This document shows positions 33,472 through 44,916 of a stretch of 64,000 bases of DNA, piece by piece (positions within the stretch are counted from its first letter, which is position 1; each line of letters starts with the position of its first letter). The position numbers and the translations under genes are program-made. This stretch comes from Tribonema minus (lineage: Eukaryota; Sar; Xanthophyceae; Tribonematales; Tribonemataceae). The stretch lies in contig JAFCMP010000125.1 of assembly GCA_017506865.1 (NCBI GenBank), positions 154,003-218,002 of the forward strand, read 5' to 3'. The notes under the pieces were generated by a model that saw only the letters and a list, made by a program, of their open reading frames with translations, searched no databases and was not told the origin of the DNA.

Positions 33472-35791
33472 TCATGCACTGGCGGCCTTCGCTTTCAGGA
33501 GCTCCCCCACCACTTGTTGCGCGATCTTGCCGTCCATTTCGTCCTTGTGCTGGCTCATCAACTTACCCATGACCTGCACTCATGGGGGTTGGAAGACAAA
33601 TGGGTATACGCAAGGGGGAGGGGGGGGGGGGGGGGGGGGGGTTAATTGCTTGTGTTCGAACATACAATACTGCACCTACTCGCTTATGACCTGCCATGGT
33701 CGGGTTTGTAAGAAATTGCAGTTTCACAGACGTGAGGTGACGTTTGATGACGTCTTCCTAACCGCGGTTAAACAAATGCTTGTGCACAAGAAAGGAAATG
33801 AGCATCATAGGCCCGTGTGCGCGATCAATTTCATGACCTCACCATCGCAAGTTCAGATGCGGATAACTGCGCTCTCACCACACTTGTAGCCACAGCCATA
33901 GCCCTCCAGCGCAATCACTAGCACTCAGATCGTGTGAACAACAACTTGGCCCGTTGATGGTCAACATAGTGCTGATCAGTACAATTACACAATGAGAGAC
34001 CGTGTCTCTGACAGTCCCTGACATGCATTTACACGCCTCAATTGACGCGCGACGCGCCGCCAGCGCTGCAGCACTGTTGCGCGCAGGTGCCACGTTCAAG
34101 CAGACCTACGCATCAGCCGCTGAGCATGCACCGCGCCCCCTCCACCTGGGTGGTGACCGCAGGACGACGGCGACACCGCATCGGCGCAGGTGCCCCCGCA
34201 CTTTTGCAAACTTCAGGCCCACAACAGCTGCGAAAGAGCGAAAGAGTGACCATCAGGCAGGCAGTTGCGCAGCGCACCTTGCCCATGTCCAATGGGCCCT
34301 TGGCGCCGGCGCTCTCAATGGCCTCCTCAGCCCACTTTGTTGTGGTCTCCTTGTCGGCCAGCTGCGGCAGGAAGGACTCGATGATGCCCAGCTCCACCGT
34401 CTCCTTGTCCACCAGCTCCTGGCGCCCGCCCTTTGCGTACATGTCTATGCTCTCCTTGCGCATCTGCCGGGGAGGGTCGCGGGTGGGAGAGAGTCGCAGA
34501 AGGCAGCAGGTGCACTGTCACGTTGCTGATGTGATATTGCAGCAGCAGCATGGGGTGACAGTCGAGCCGCTATTGAGCTGTAAACTGCACACGTGTGCAC
34601 TGCGCATGCGCGCAGGAGTTCAGTACAGAGAGTGCCGGCACTGGCCGGCACATGCACATGGCACAGACGTCCGCCTGGTGTACGTACATGCTAGCTCACA
34701 CTCCAACGGACAGTCATGCACAGGTTCTAGAAGCCAGAACGAAGTCGTCTGGCAGATCGTTGCGTCAACTGGTTGCAACAGTTCACTAAGATCGCTCACA
34801 CAAGCGAATGAGCTCGTGAAAGATCTAGAAGCAGTGTTCATGTTCTGGGTAACCTTTCATGCACTTGGGCGACCTTGTAAATACAGCGCAGCACACAATT
34901 GGGGCCGCGAGTCTGTCCCAGTGCATCTGGCCATACAAAGGCACAACACCATACATATCAATTTTTTTCACCTTGCTGAGCTTGCGCAAGACCGCCATGC
35001 ACTTGTCGTCCGGCAGCGTGTCGCCAGCTCCTGCCTGCGTGTTCAATCGGACCCACGCGCAGAGAGACAAGCAGTGGTGTCACAGCTCGCATTGGCACCC
35101 ATGCCATCATCCATTGAGCGACGCTCGTGCCAGGAAAGGACTAATGGCAACATCGGTGCCACTGCCCCAGCACATTGCGCACAGCGCTGAGTTACATGGC
35201 AAGAGCACTCGACTTCAAGTAGCTGATGAATGTCAAAGAGTGCCTGTCACAATGTGCCACATACCTCCTTGGTCTCTTTCAAGAACGCAGCGCGGATGTT
35301 GCGCAGAGCAGCCAGCTTGTCCGCCTCCTTGGCTTTCATGGCAGTCTGCGGAGTGGCGACAGCGAACGCAATCTGCAATGATCCACGTGGCATGTTGTGA
35401 TCAAATCACATGATCGTGCAGGGCATGGCCATTGCTGATTGGCAGCAATGAAGTAGTCAGCTCGCTCGCAAGTGTTTGGCCTCCTGAAACTGGAGACACT
35501 GCAGGTGTGTGCATGAATTCGACATGTTTTATTCGTTCAACCTGAAAATCTTTGTCTGTGCACATCGGATGTTTACGATCCTGCAGCAGCGCCTGCCACA
35601 CGACATGGAGGCATAACGTCACCAAACATCACCTTCATCTGTTCTGAGATGGTGTCATAGATGCCACTTGACATTCGCAAAGTCGCCAGGGATGCAGTCG
35701 CAGCTCGAGGTGCCATGGAGTGGAGCATAAATCCCTGTACAGAGTACATCGCCAGCGGTGCCAGAGTCCTCATGAGTGCCATTGCCTTCAT
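33472..35791 (-). CDS. plastid-targeted GatB/YqeY-domain protein
   Basis: Five phase-0 exons: 35791-35633, 35345-35265, 35034-34972, 34463-34278, 33573-33472; 196 residues. Residues 1-40 look like a bipartite plastid presequence: a hydrophobic segment ending SVQG, then FMLHSMAPR and a Ser/Ala/Arg-rich part. The mature protein is a standard YqeY domain: YDTISEQMKTAMKAKEADK, LAALRNIRAAFLKETKE, LPDDKCMAVLRKLSK, RKESIDMYAKGGRQELVDKE, IIESFLP, ending with DMGKVMGKLMSQHKDEMDGK and a short helix. YqeY resembles the C-terminal tRNA-binding domain of GatB, the amidotransferase subunit that converts Glu-tRNA(Gln) to Gln-tRNA(Gln). The free-standing protein has no firmly known role. It is divergently paired with the plastid glutaredoxin gene. 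Confidence 0.9.
33620..33641. repeat. G22 homopolymer in YqeY intron 4
   Basis: A run of 22 G preceded by gggggag. On the coding strand it is a C run within the intron upstream of the last exon. Likely length-variable and prone to sequencing error. Confidence 0.9.
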
Positions 35792-36011
35792 TGCTGCAGC
35801 CCCCCCGATCTACTGGCGCGCCAAGATGCTCGCCGCGGCCCTGCTGACGCGCCATTCGCCGGCTGCACTCGGATGTGGTCGCGGCACGTTCCGTCGGCAC
35901 GTTCCTCGGCGCGTTCGGCCAAAAAGAAAATCTTGGTCTGGACCACCTGGCATCACACACACACAATAGCAGCACAGCAAAGCACAGCAACAGCAGCAAC
36001 ACACAGGAGCC
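35792..36011. promoter_or_regulatory. bidirectional promoter of two plastid-protein genes
   Basis: The 220 bases lie between ATG 35791 (minus, YqeY) and ATG 36012 (plus, glutaredoxin). A CA-rich run (cacacacacac, 35954-35964) and AGCA repeats lie just upstream of the glutaredoxin start. Co-expression of the pair is inference. Confidence 0.55.
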
Positions 36012-37848
36012 ATGGTCGCAACGACAACAACCTTCGCCGCCGTCCTAGTCGCAGGCCTGCTGTCGCCATCTGAGGCTTTCTTAGGGGCATCCAACAGCGT
36101 CAGCATCGCGAGGTCAAGAGCCGCCACGCCGCAACGGCATCACGTGCACCGCCACAACGTACCTGTTGCCATGTCTGCAGTAGCCACGGCGACGGAACAG
36201 CTTGGCCTGGTCACTGTCTACCACAAAGAGACCTGCCCTCACTGCAAGAAGGTGCGTATGCACTGTAAATGGTTCTCGAAGCTTGTCGGCAAGATCCTCT
36301 GTCTGTTCTGTGCTGTTGTCACATCTGACTTTGACACTGCTGAGCTGAGCTTTTGATGCTGGCCGAGGTCGCGCGAAACTTTGTAAGTGGGCCTTTCATG
36401 TAAGTCGCTCTGGTGCCTTCTGTGCAATCGTGTACCTAGGCATGTATAGCTAGATACTCAGGCGCAAGGCTCAGTGGGTTTCATAAGTATTTTGCGCAGT
36501 ATTTTCAACTGTTGAAGTTGAAAGTCCTGATTCATCGCAAGGCATCCATTGCTATGATTTGACGGCAGGGTGGCAGTCTTTTGCAACACATCCTAGGCTG
36601 GGATGCAAACTTGATGCTCAACGCTTATGTCATTTCTAGTTTGTTGGAGCGCTGCCAACACGGTGAACCGCACCATCATACCTCTTTAGTGATAGCCTGA
36701 ACATTGTTGGCATGCAATGCACGTGTCACGAACACTCGTATGTGTGCTGCTGCGTTTCAGGTGCTGGAGCTGCTGGAGGGCGACTATGGACTTGAAGTTA
36801 CAAAGGTTGATGTGCTGGGGGAGGACTCTGACAAGGTGCTGAAACAGATGCGGACGTTCTCTGGCGGGCGGAACACGGTTCCTCAGGTGTTCTTCAACAG
36901 CCATCATCTGGGAGGAAACGACGATGTGCAGGTGTGTTTGCAACCAAAATGACTCTTTCTATGTTACTTGAGGCTTGGCATGGAGTGCGGTACTTGAATG
37001 CAGGACCTGTCCAGTGGTGTGGACCTGATGGAGATCAGAATGATATGTAGAACATGATCAGTACGGTTCGAGGCCTGGCCTCTCCCATGTATACTGCGCC
37101 GAGACAACTTTTACGCTGTGGATACAGCAAGAGTGTCAAGCACTGCAAGCAATGCTGAATTAGCTGTGCATCTTCCAAACACTTAGGCCCTTGCTCCACG
37201 GCTCGCCATCCGACAGCGATAACTCATACCCACTTGCCGACACTGCATTCAGCGACTCTTGTGCACAACTCAGTTGTCAACGCTGCGACATGGGCTTCGT
37301 ACCAGTCATGGGCGGCGCCGTTGACCTCTGCGTCTGGCATCTCATGCTCTGTGCAGACTGCAGTACATGTTGACACCTTACAGTAGTTTAGGATTGTGTT
37401 TCAGGAATTCGGCGACCAGCGCATTAACTCGATATCAAACTGTTACAGTTAACCAGGACATTGATTACATGATGAGCCAGTGGAGTCGGCTTTGAATCAC
37501 AAGGTTTTGAACAGAGCTCATCGAATCATTACAGCCTTACACTGTTATCATGCTTTTTAACATCGAAATATTGTGCTTGCAAACATACCCGTTCATGTGA
37601 GGAGCACAGCTGCGCTCTTGCATGAAATCACTATGGTTGAATGTCCCTTTACACGGCCGACATTCTGTACGTTGCAGTATGGTGCTGTAGATGCAGCACA
37701 CAAGAAGCTAACTCTGGGTTCCCTCCCAAATCCGTTGTTGCGCGTGCGACAGGCGCTGCACGCGGAAGGCGAGCTTGAAAAGCTGGTGGAGTCCATCCTC
37801 TCGGAGCCCGCCACGCTCAAGAAGGGGTGGTATCACCCCTGGTACTGA
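36012..37848 (+). CDS. plastid-targeted glutaredoxin, CPHC type
   Basis: Three phase-0 exons: 36012-36251, 36761-36931, 37678-37848; 193 residues. The signal peptide MVATTTTFAAVLVAGLLSPSEA is followed by FLGASNS and a His/Arg/Ser-rich stretch, the clearest bipartite plastid presequence in the window. The thioredoxin fold starts at LVTVYHKETCPHCKK, with the dithiol active site CPHC at residues 75-78. Exon 2 carries the cis-Pro segment NTVPQVFFNSHHLGGNDDV that binds glutathione. Glutaredoxins reduce disulfides and mixed glutathione disulfides, and some carry Fe-S clusters; the dithiol site suggests the oxidoreductase class. The last exon adds a C-terminal helix ending KKGWYHPWY that a minimal glutaredoxin lacks. 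It may mark a larger-family relative or a lineage-specific tail. Confidence 0.9.
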
Positions 37849-39142
37849 GCGGTGTGGCTGGCGCGATCACGGCTCAGCAACACAGCAGTGCTCCGCATTT
37901 GCCCCAAGCAGCACTGGCAGTGTTGCGGCGCATCGGGGGCCTTCGCGCAGATTCTGCGTGCATTTCTCAGCTCCGGTGCTGATGTGTGAACCACTTCCTC
38001 TGACACAATTACACCAATAGCAGCAGCGCTGCACTCGGCTGGCGGCGGTCGATGGTCATCAGCCGCCGCCCCACATAATACAATTGATAGCACTGATTAT
38101 ATAAGGCTTGGGGCTACCCTTGCGCTGCTTGGCATTTCAGCAGTGCAACTTAGGGAGGCAGCCCGCCTTGTGCATAGGCTGTGGTGTGGTCGGTCCATGT
38201 TACTTGTCTGTTCGTGTCCACATTTGGATTCGGGATGGTTTTCGTGAGGTAATGAACGGCGCCGACATCAGCTGCAATTGAAGATGACCGTGCTGTGATC
38301 TGGTGCTCTGCTTGCTGCTGCTGATTGCTTGCGATGCCGTCTGAATGTTGGTGAGCGCTGCTAATGTCTGCTGTGCTCTACAGAGCGTTCATGATGATGG
38401 GACTCAAAGCAGCTCACGTGGAAGCGTACCTCTCCAGCTTGCTTTTCAAGTTGCATCGCTGTGCGGAGTTGAACGTGTGCTCCAATGATTCAACTGCCCC
38501 TGATTCCAAGTGGCCCACATGCTCCAGTTTGGCATGGTGCTATTGGAATTGATTGCGGTGTGCCGACAAATTAATCATTGCAGGGTTGAAGTTGAATTTG
38601 AGCACTATAGCCCTTCGGAAGAGTGTGTGTTGTCTGTTTGACCATTGATCCTTGCTGGGCATCCCTCCATCTTGCGCCGTTTGAAGTTGAAGTGGTTGAC
38701 AAGAAGGTGCATCATAGTGCTGCATGAGTGCCACAAGCCTCTAGTTGTAGTCCTTCAAGTTTTGTCAACTGCATCAGAGATGCGTATATGTTGCACTGAA
38801 GCACTGTATGCAACTGTGAACACTCTTTGCACTCCTGTCCACACGTGAACACTGTGGGTGCATGTGACGCCAACTACACAAACGGATGTACCTCGCTCTG
38901 CAGCCCTGATCCTGTCGGCGAAAGAATGTGCGTATTGATGTGCGGAGCTTCATTATTCAGCGCGAGAGCTGCATGGACAGTCTGGAATTCAGAAGTGACA
39001 TATTTTCATCGCATAACATGCAGTCCATCACCACTGCAAAGCGAGGATCGTTCACAGCAGCTGCCCCAAGGCAAACACGGACAGATGCCACCGAGGCTGT
39101 ACTTTTTATTAATTCTCGCTCAGGGCGCGAAAAGGCTGTACA
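37849..39142. other. intergenic between converging genes
   Basis: No supported exon. The word ttgaagttgaa occurs at about 38585 and 38682. The region must contain the 3' UTRs of glutaredoxin (+) and the pseudouridine synthase (-). Confidence 0.4.
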
Positions 39143-42100
39143 TCACTCGTACCAATTTTGTGAATCTGCAAGGCCAGTCCCCCGGGAACCTCGCGCCGGC
39201 ACCGACAGCTCCCCCAGGTCCCCCCCCGCCTCCCCGCCCTCACCAAACCAGCCAGGATGTTCTTCGATCGCCACAGGGTACACCCCCCTGACGATGGACG
39301 CCATGTCCTCGGGCAGCGGCGCTTCCAAGCGCAGCGCCGCGCCGGTCGTCGGGTGGGTGAACTCCAGACGCAGCGCGTGCAACAGCGGCCGAGAGATGCC
39401 GCGCTTCTGTAACCGCCGGTTCCAGTCGCGGTTGCCGTAGAGCTCGTCGCCGACAATCGGCGTGCGCCGGTGCTGCAGTTGAAGTTGCAGACCAAGAGCA
39501 CAAGAATGTCGAGTGTATGTGAGATGCAGCTGGGTGGCACGGTGTTTGAGGTTTGCGCACGGCAGACGCGGATGTTCCGTAAGGCTAAAGTTGAAGTCAC
39601 GCAACGACATGTTCACGTTTGACGGTCAGTTGCAATGGTGGTGCTTTGCAATGCCGTGCGGAAGCGCTATGCGCACAGATGATGGCCGCCAGATGTTCCA
39701 TCGTGGTCTCATAATCACCGCCATACGCACATCAAGATGTAAACAACCACTGCCGCCTGCTAGCTGTCATTGAACCGCGAGCAGCGCTGCAGTGTCAGCA
39801 CGGGCATGCGCATCGGTGGATCTGCTTTCGCAATCCTGACCTAAACATTCTTACGACTTGTGCACTGTTGACCCGCGCTATCTCAAAGTGCACGACTGCA
39901 GCAAGCAACGGAAGAAGAGCGTTCGCTTCCGCGACAGCACGCACCAATCGCCGCTGCAGCACATGTCACTGGCGCCTCTGGCGTTCCGAAAGCATCTAGT
40001 CCTGGCTGCATCAGCTGAGCCTTCTTATGCCAAGTGCGGACACAAAGCGTGTAACCCTAGGCTGAGCTGACATTTCCAACCAGTAACGCAGTGGGCGCAA
40101 AAGCGGAGTTGACCGCGTGCACCGGCGCGACCGCTGTGCGCCATCGTGGCGGCACCAGGCTCAGAAGGTGCAACAGGGGTGCTGATTGTATAACCCTCGC
40201 GTCACCCCGTGTACCTCGCGTCTCATTCCACCCCGACACTGTAATCCTTCGCCCAATGCAGTGTAGCATCAGCATGCAGCAGCGGTCTCCCTAACCTCGA
40301 GCCTTACTGCAACTTCAACTTCAACCTCCAGGCCCTGTGGCTGTCCCCTTTACCTGCAGGTGCAGCGCTGCCGTCAAACATCAGCCCTCACCGCAACTGC
40401 AACCTCACCTCTAACCTCATTTGAAGCTGTATGTATACAAAGAGATGTGTTTTCTCATGAACTGCAAAAGATTGCTGCTGACCCCTCAGGTGCACGCGGA
40501 TCGTTCAACCCTCATCCTCATTCCAACTTCAGCATCAACATCAAACATTCGCCCTCATCAATGCCGTACAGTTTCCAAAAGAAAACAAAGAAAGGTGTTT
40601 TGCCTTGCACTTCAAGAAATTTAAGCTGGCCCCTCACCTGCAGGTGCACGCGGATCTGGTGCGTGCGGCCCGTTTCGATGCGCACCTCCGCGACGCTGAG
40701 GCTGCCGTCGAACGCCGTGCAGCGCACGTGCGACAGCGCGCGCCGCGCGCGCGCCCCCGGCTGAATGTCCGGCACCGCCACCATCTTCTGGCGGTTCGTC
40801 GCGTGGCGCCCTATGGGGACGTCGATGGCGTCGTCGCCGGGGTTGCCCGCGCACACCGCGAGGTACGTCTTGCGCACCTTGCGGTCGTGGAAGAGCTGCG
40901 AGAGCTGTTTCTGTGGGCGGGGGTGGGGGGGTAGGGTGGAGGGGGGGGGGAGGGGGGGGGGAGGTCAGCAGCCGGTTCACATACAGGTGTGCCGATGGGG
41001 GCTCACGGGTGTCAAAGCTGCTGCGCCGCAGCTGCTGGTGCCTGATGCAGAGCAAAGCAATTTGTGATTGGAAATGCAGCCGTAAATTTATGGTGCACTG
41101 CTGCTGTATGACAGCCCTCGCACTGTGCAGCAGGCGGACGCTGTGCCTTTTGCGGCGCTGTGCTACTGCTGAAGCCAGGGAAGAACGTGCATTTGAAATT
41201 TGACATTCCCGTATAGCAAGTGAGTCGGGAGTCGCAGAACTGTAGAAACAACAGTTGGGTCTAGCAGTCGCACTGTTTCATCATATTGGGCAATTCGTGG
41301 GACAGTGTGCAGCGCAAGTGGTACGTCGTTGCATGTTGTTCGTCGGCCTATCAGCGGGGGGGCGGGCAGCAGGAGCTCTGTTGCGCCATCATCGTCACGC
41401 ACCGAAACGGCGTGGCAACGCATGGGCAGTTGAGCATGCAGCGCTGTTCGGAGATCAAGCTAAGCACATGAAATGCAACATGGCCTTAGCGAAGTGCCGC
41501 CGGGGCTTATCAGGACGCATGTGTCAAAGACTACCCCGCTGAGCAGCGTGCGCAGGATCATGCGTTAACATGCCAAACAACTGAGCACTGACATGAGCGC
41601 TTGCCGTGTGAGGTGCGCTGCGTTAACTCCTTTCGACTATGACTGCTGCGAGATTAGTTGTCCAGGTGAGCAATTGGGCCATACCATGGCTGACAGCGAC
41701 CGCCGCAAGAGCTTCATCACTTCTGGTCCGTTGTCATATTGAGCAGTTGAAAAGGACGCCATTGTTGGCTTCGCATCGTGTTCCGCATCAAGATGTCTAA
41801 GTGACAGCCCCCAATGATGGCATGTTTTGGATGTCGCACGGATTCTAACAGGTCAATCATGCCGCGAGCCACATCTGCGCAGCAAAATGGTATCAAACTA
41901 GTGAAATGGGGCGGGGGGGGGCATAACAGAGGTGGTTGCCACGCCGCCAGCTAGTGCTTGTAGTGGGTGCTATACTGCCGGCTGTAGCCACATCAACTAT
42001 GATCCCTGTCTGCATGGGCAGCGCATCAGCGCGCATTTGAATTCTTTTGTGCTGTGGCCCCGTAACGTTGACGGCTGAACGTCTTCAATGTACGTGGTTG

Positions 42101-42852
42101 CAGCACATGTTCGTTGTGCGCACCTGCATGATGGGCGTCTTCGCCGCCAGCAGCACTCCCGATGTGCCCTTGTCCAGCCGGTGCACCACCCCCGGCCTCA
42201 AGTCACCCGATTCGCCGAGGCTGACCACGCTGCCGTCCTTGCTAAGGTGATGCAGCAGCGCGTTGACAAATGTGCCATTCCAGTTCCCTGGTGCGGGATG
42301 CACCACCATGCCTGGCGGTTTTGCAATCGCCAGCAGCTCGCTGTCCTCGAAGATAACATCCAAAGGGATGTCTTCGGGGCCCAGATTGAGCTCCGCCGTG
42401 GCCAAAAAACGCACGCTTATGATCTGGCCTGCCGTTACCTTGTGCGATTTTTTTACAGCGCTGCTGCCGTTGACGCACACGCAACCCTTGGTGCACAGAT
42501 CGCCGAAGTAGGTTCTGCTCTGGTCCGGTACCTTGCTGCAGAGGAAGGCGTCGATCCTCTGGCCTGCATCCGCGAGGTCCGCCTCGAACACTGACACATC
42601 AAAAATTTCATCCTCGTCTGCGTCCGCGCCCTCGTTGCCGCCGTCATCTGTACGTTCCAGTGCTGCAATGTCGTCCAGAGAGTACGTAGGAACTTTGGGC
42701 TTGGCGTGCAGCCGAGTGCCACAGCTGCAACGGCGCTTAGGGCATCTTGCCATCACAGCTTTGAAGCTCGAGGCTGTAGCCGCAGGCGCAGTAAACCCCT
42801 GGCATTGGACCATCAAGACAAAGAGCCATGGCGTGCCTTGGTCGAGCCGCAT
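39143..42852 (-). CDS. plastid-targeted RluD-type 23S rRNA pseudouridine synthase
   Basis: Three phase-0 exons: 42852-42124, 40910-40638, 39472-39143; 443 residues. The N-terminus is hydrophobic (WLFVLMVQCQG) followed by FTAPAATASSF, a bipartite plastid presequence. Residues about 95-160 are an S4 RNA-binding domain (QRIDAFLCSKVPDQSRTYF; KGCVCVNGSSAVKKSHKV). The catalytic part has ELLAIAKPPGMVVHPAPGN and the RluA/D motif GVVHRLDKGTSGVLLAAK with its catalytic Asp, then RKTYLAVCAGNP, IETGRTHQIRVHLQ and PIVGDELYG. The family isomerises uridines in helix 69 or similar sites of large-subunit rRNA, here presumably plastid rRNA. Exon 1 shares a divergent promoter with an ankyrin gene and is copied at 46.2-46.8 kb. 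Intron 2 contains repeats of the exon 2 end. Confidence 0.92.
40340..40660. repeat. imperfect tandem repeat copying the exon 2 end
   Basis: The words acctgcaggtgca (40350), cctcaggtgcacgcggatc (40485) and cacctgcaggtgcacgcgg (40635) recur about every 135-150 bases. Each is followed or preceded by caaacat..cgccctca type words. The last copy contains the real exon 2 donor of the pseudouridine synthase (minus), so the intron has grown by tandem copying of the exon boundary. Confidence 0.6.
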
Positions 42853-43080
42853 ATTTGGCTGCTAGACGACCAGCTGTTGTCTCCTATTTCAAGGGCTGCT
42901 GCTCTCCAGACTTTTCCTCTCTCAGTCCTCATACTTCAACACTGACGTCAACTTCAACGCAAACTTGAACTTCAGGATGAGAGATGTGAGAGAGAGAGAG
43001 AGACAAGCAAGCGAGGCGGAGGAGGTGAAAGCTTGCCTGAGGTGAAGGTGGGAGGAGTTTCTCTGTCGGCGAGGGCACTC
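42853..43080. promoter_or_regulatory. bidirectional promoter with TGACGTCA palindrome
   Basis: Lies between the synthase start (minus) and the ankyrin A start (plus). It contains a perfect CRE-type octamer TGACGTCA at 42943-42950, within a run of acttcaac words, and a GA-rich tract (gagagagagagag) near 42988-43000. The octamer is kept in the duplicated promoter at 46886-46893. bZIP proteins bind this octamer in other eukaryotes; its use here is inference. Confidence 0.5.
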
Positions 43081-44916
43081 ATGTCTGACGCCGCGGACAA
43101 ACACCTATACGACGTGCTGGAGAAGCAACTGATGAGACTATCACAGCTTCCGTGGCTGACAGGCACGGCGTCGTCCCAGAGAGGAGCGGGAGCAGAGCAA
43201 GGTAAAAAAACACTCGTTGCGACACATGTGACCGCACGTGCAACGAGCATGCGTGAATAGTGCGATTATTCTACCATTGAATCTTTCTCGATCAAAGTCT
43301 TTGCCATGTTTGATTCTTCATAGTGCTCACCATTTCTCTGCCAACTCCGCATTGTCTGTAGAGCCGCGATCGGTACTTGCCCAGCTGAGCTTGGCTGAAG
43401 TGGAGCTGGAAGGCCTCAGCGCGGCAGCGAATGCCATGCCCGCGACCCATCCCGGCGTCGGAGCCCTTCGCTGCGGAGTGCGCATGCTCGAAGAGCGCTT
43501 GCGGGCCATCCAGGAGTCTTGCGAACAACACCAGCAGGACGTCTACCGACGCGTACACCCCACCCCAATTCCCGCCTCTGCAAGCGTTTTTGATCGTCCC
43601 TGCGCAAGGAGGTGCTGCGGTCCCTGGGCCCGGAGTACTGGCTGTACGTGTCCGGCGTCTCGAAGGCGCTGCGCTCCGCGTACATGGCTGTGCTGGCAGC
43701 GCACGAAGGGGGCTACAGCTCCATATGCGTCACATCCGGCGCCGCCGCGGCGCAGTCGCTCAGCACGTTCCGCATGGCTCAGCAGTGCGGCATCACCCAG
43801 CAGCAGCTGGAAGATGAGGACTGCTGCGAAGCGGTCGGCCGCAGCGGCTCGCTGGAGCTGATTCACCTTGCCGTGCAGGCAGGCATGCCTGTCAACACGG
43901 ATGCGCTCCTCGGCGCTGCGGAAGTCGGCAGCGTGGAGGCGGTGAATGAGCTGTACACGCACATGTGCGACAACGGCGGAAACGCTGAGCACGTCTATGC
44001 CGAACTGCTGGAAGCCAGGCTGGACGTGGGCGCGTACGCTGCAGGCAGCCGCGCGGATGCCGCGCGCGTGCGCGAGGTGCTCATCTGGCTTTTGCAACAG
44101 GCAAGGCCGCGCCGGGACTGGCCGGAGCACTATACGACGGCGCTATGTTGCAGGGCCGCGCAGTGCAGCCGTTTTGAGACGCTGCGCTGGCTGATGACGT
44201 CCGGCACCGCACTGTTCGGGCCATATGAGCACGATGCCACGGATGCCTTTGAAGACTCAAGCGCATATCAGCAGTATGACGCCTATAAGACGTGCTTTGT
44301 AGTACCCGGTAGCGCATGCTTCAGCATCATGGACGCGGCCATCAGCTCCGGGCATCTGCACATGGTGCAGTGGCTCCACGCGCAGTCACACGCCTTTACC
44401 GCCTACAGCGCAGGCTTCGCTGCCGCATTCAACCACCTCCCACTGCTGCGCTGGCTACACGCGCAGGGCACAGAGGTGTGCACCTTCGACGCTGCTAAAG
44501 TTTTGCTGTGCACAGCAGGTTCACCCCCCGCCAGCCCTGCGCAGTGGGCGTGGCTGCGGCAGATTGGCGCACTGGACTGGTCACGTCCTGTGGAGCGCGC
44601 GACGCTCCTACGGCGTGTGTGCCAATGCACCGACCGTGCTGTCATTATGCAGCAACTCCTGTCGGAAGGTGTGGCATGGCCAGACAACCTCGCCGAGCTC
44701 GTTGAGACGGGCGAGTGGTCTCCTTCAGACGTCCGCAACGCGGTGGTGGCGGGGTGTCCGTTCGGACAGGGCTGGACGTCAGCTACATGCGACTACATTC
44801 GAGACTATCCTGCACAGGTCGAGCTTGCAGAGGACGAGCTTGCAGAGGACGCACATGCAATCATGCAGGAGCTGCACAGCGCAGGGTGCCCGTGCTCATG
44901 CCCCAGGTCTGCGTAG
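43081..44916 (+). CDS. ankyrin-repeat protein, copy A, one frame break
   Basis: Exon 1 is 43081-43201 (MSDAADKHLYDVLEKQL), donor GTAAAA. Exon 2 starts at 43362 and is phase-matched (E-P-R-S). It encodes a helical N-terminal region (LSLAEVELEGLSAAANAM; GVRMLEERLRAIQESCE), then after about 43590 a different frame continues with LRSLGPEYWLYVSGVSKAL, a short F-box-like helix pair, and ankyrin-like units (GHLHMVQWLHAQSHAFT, AAFNHLPLLRWLHAQG) to the stop at 44914-44916. Relative to copy B this copy is four bases shorter between GCAAGCG and AAGGAGGTG, which breaks the frame. Everything else is open, so this is the best preserved of the three copies. Function is unknown beyond protein binding. Confidence 0.65.

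Noticed and set aside
37000..37100. Possible tRNA or SINE: A-box-like tgtccagtggtgtgg and B-box-like ggttcgaggcctg
   Set aside because: No complementary acceptor, anticodon or T stems can be formed at the right spacing.
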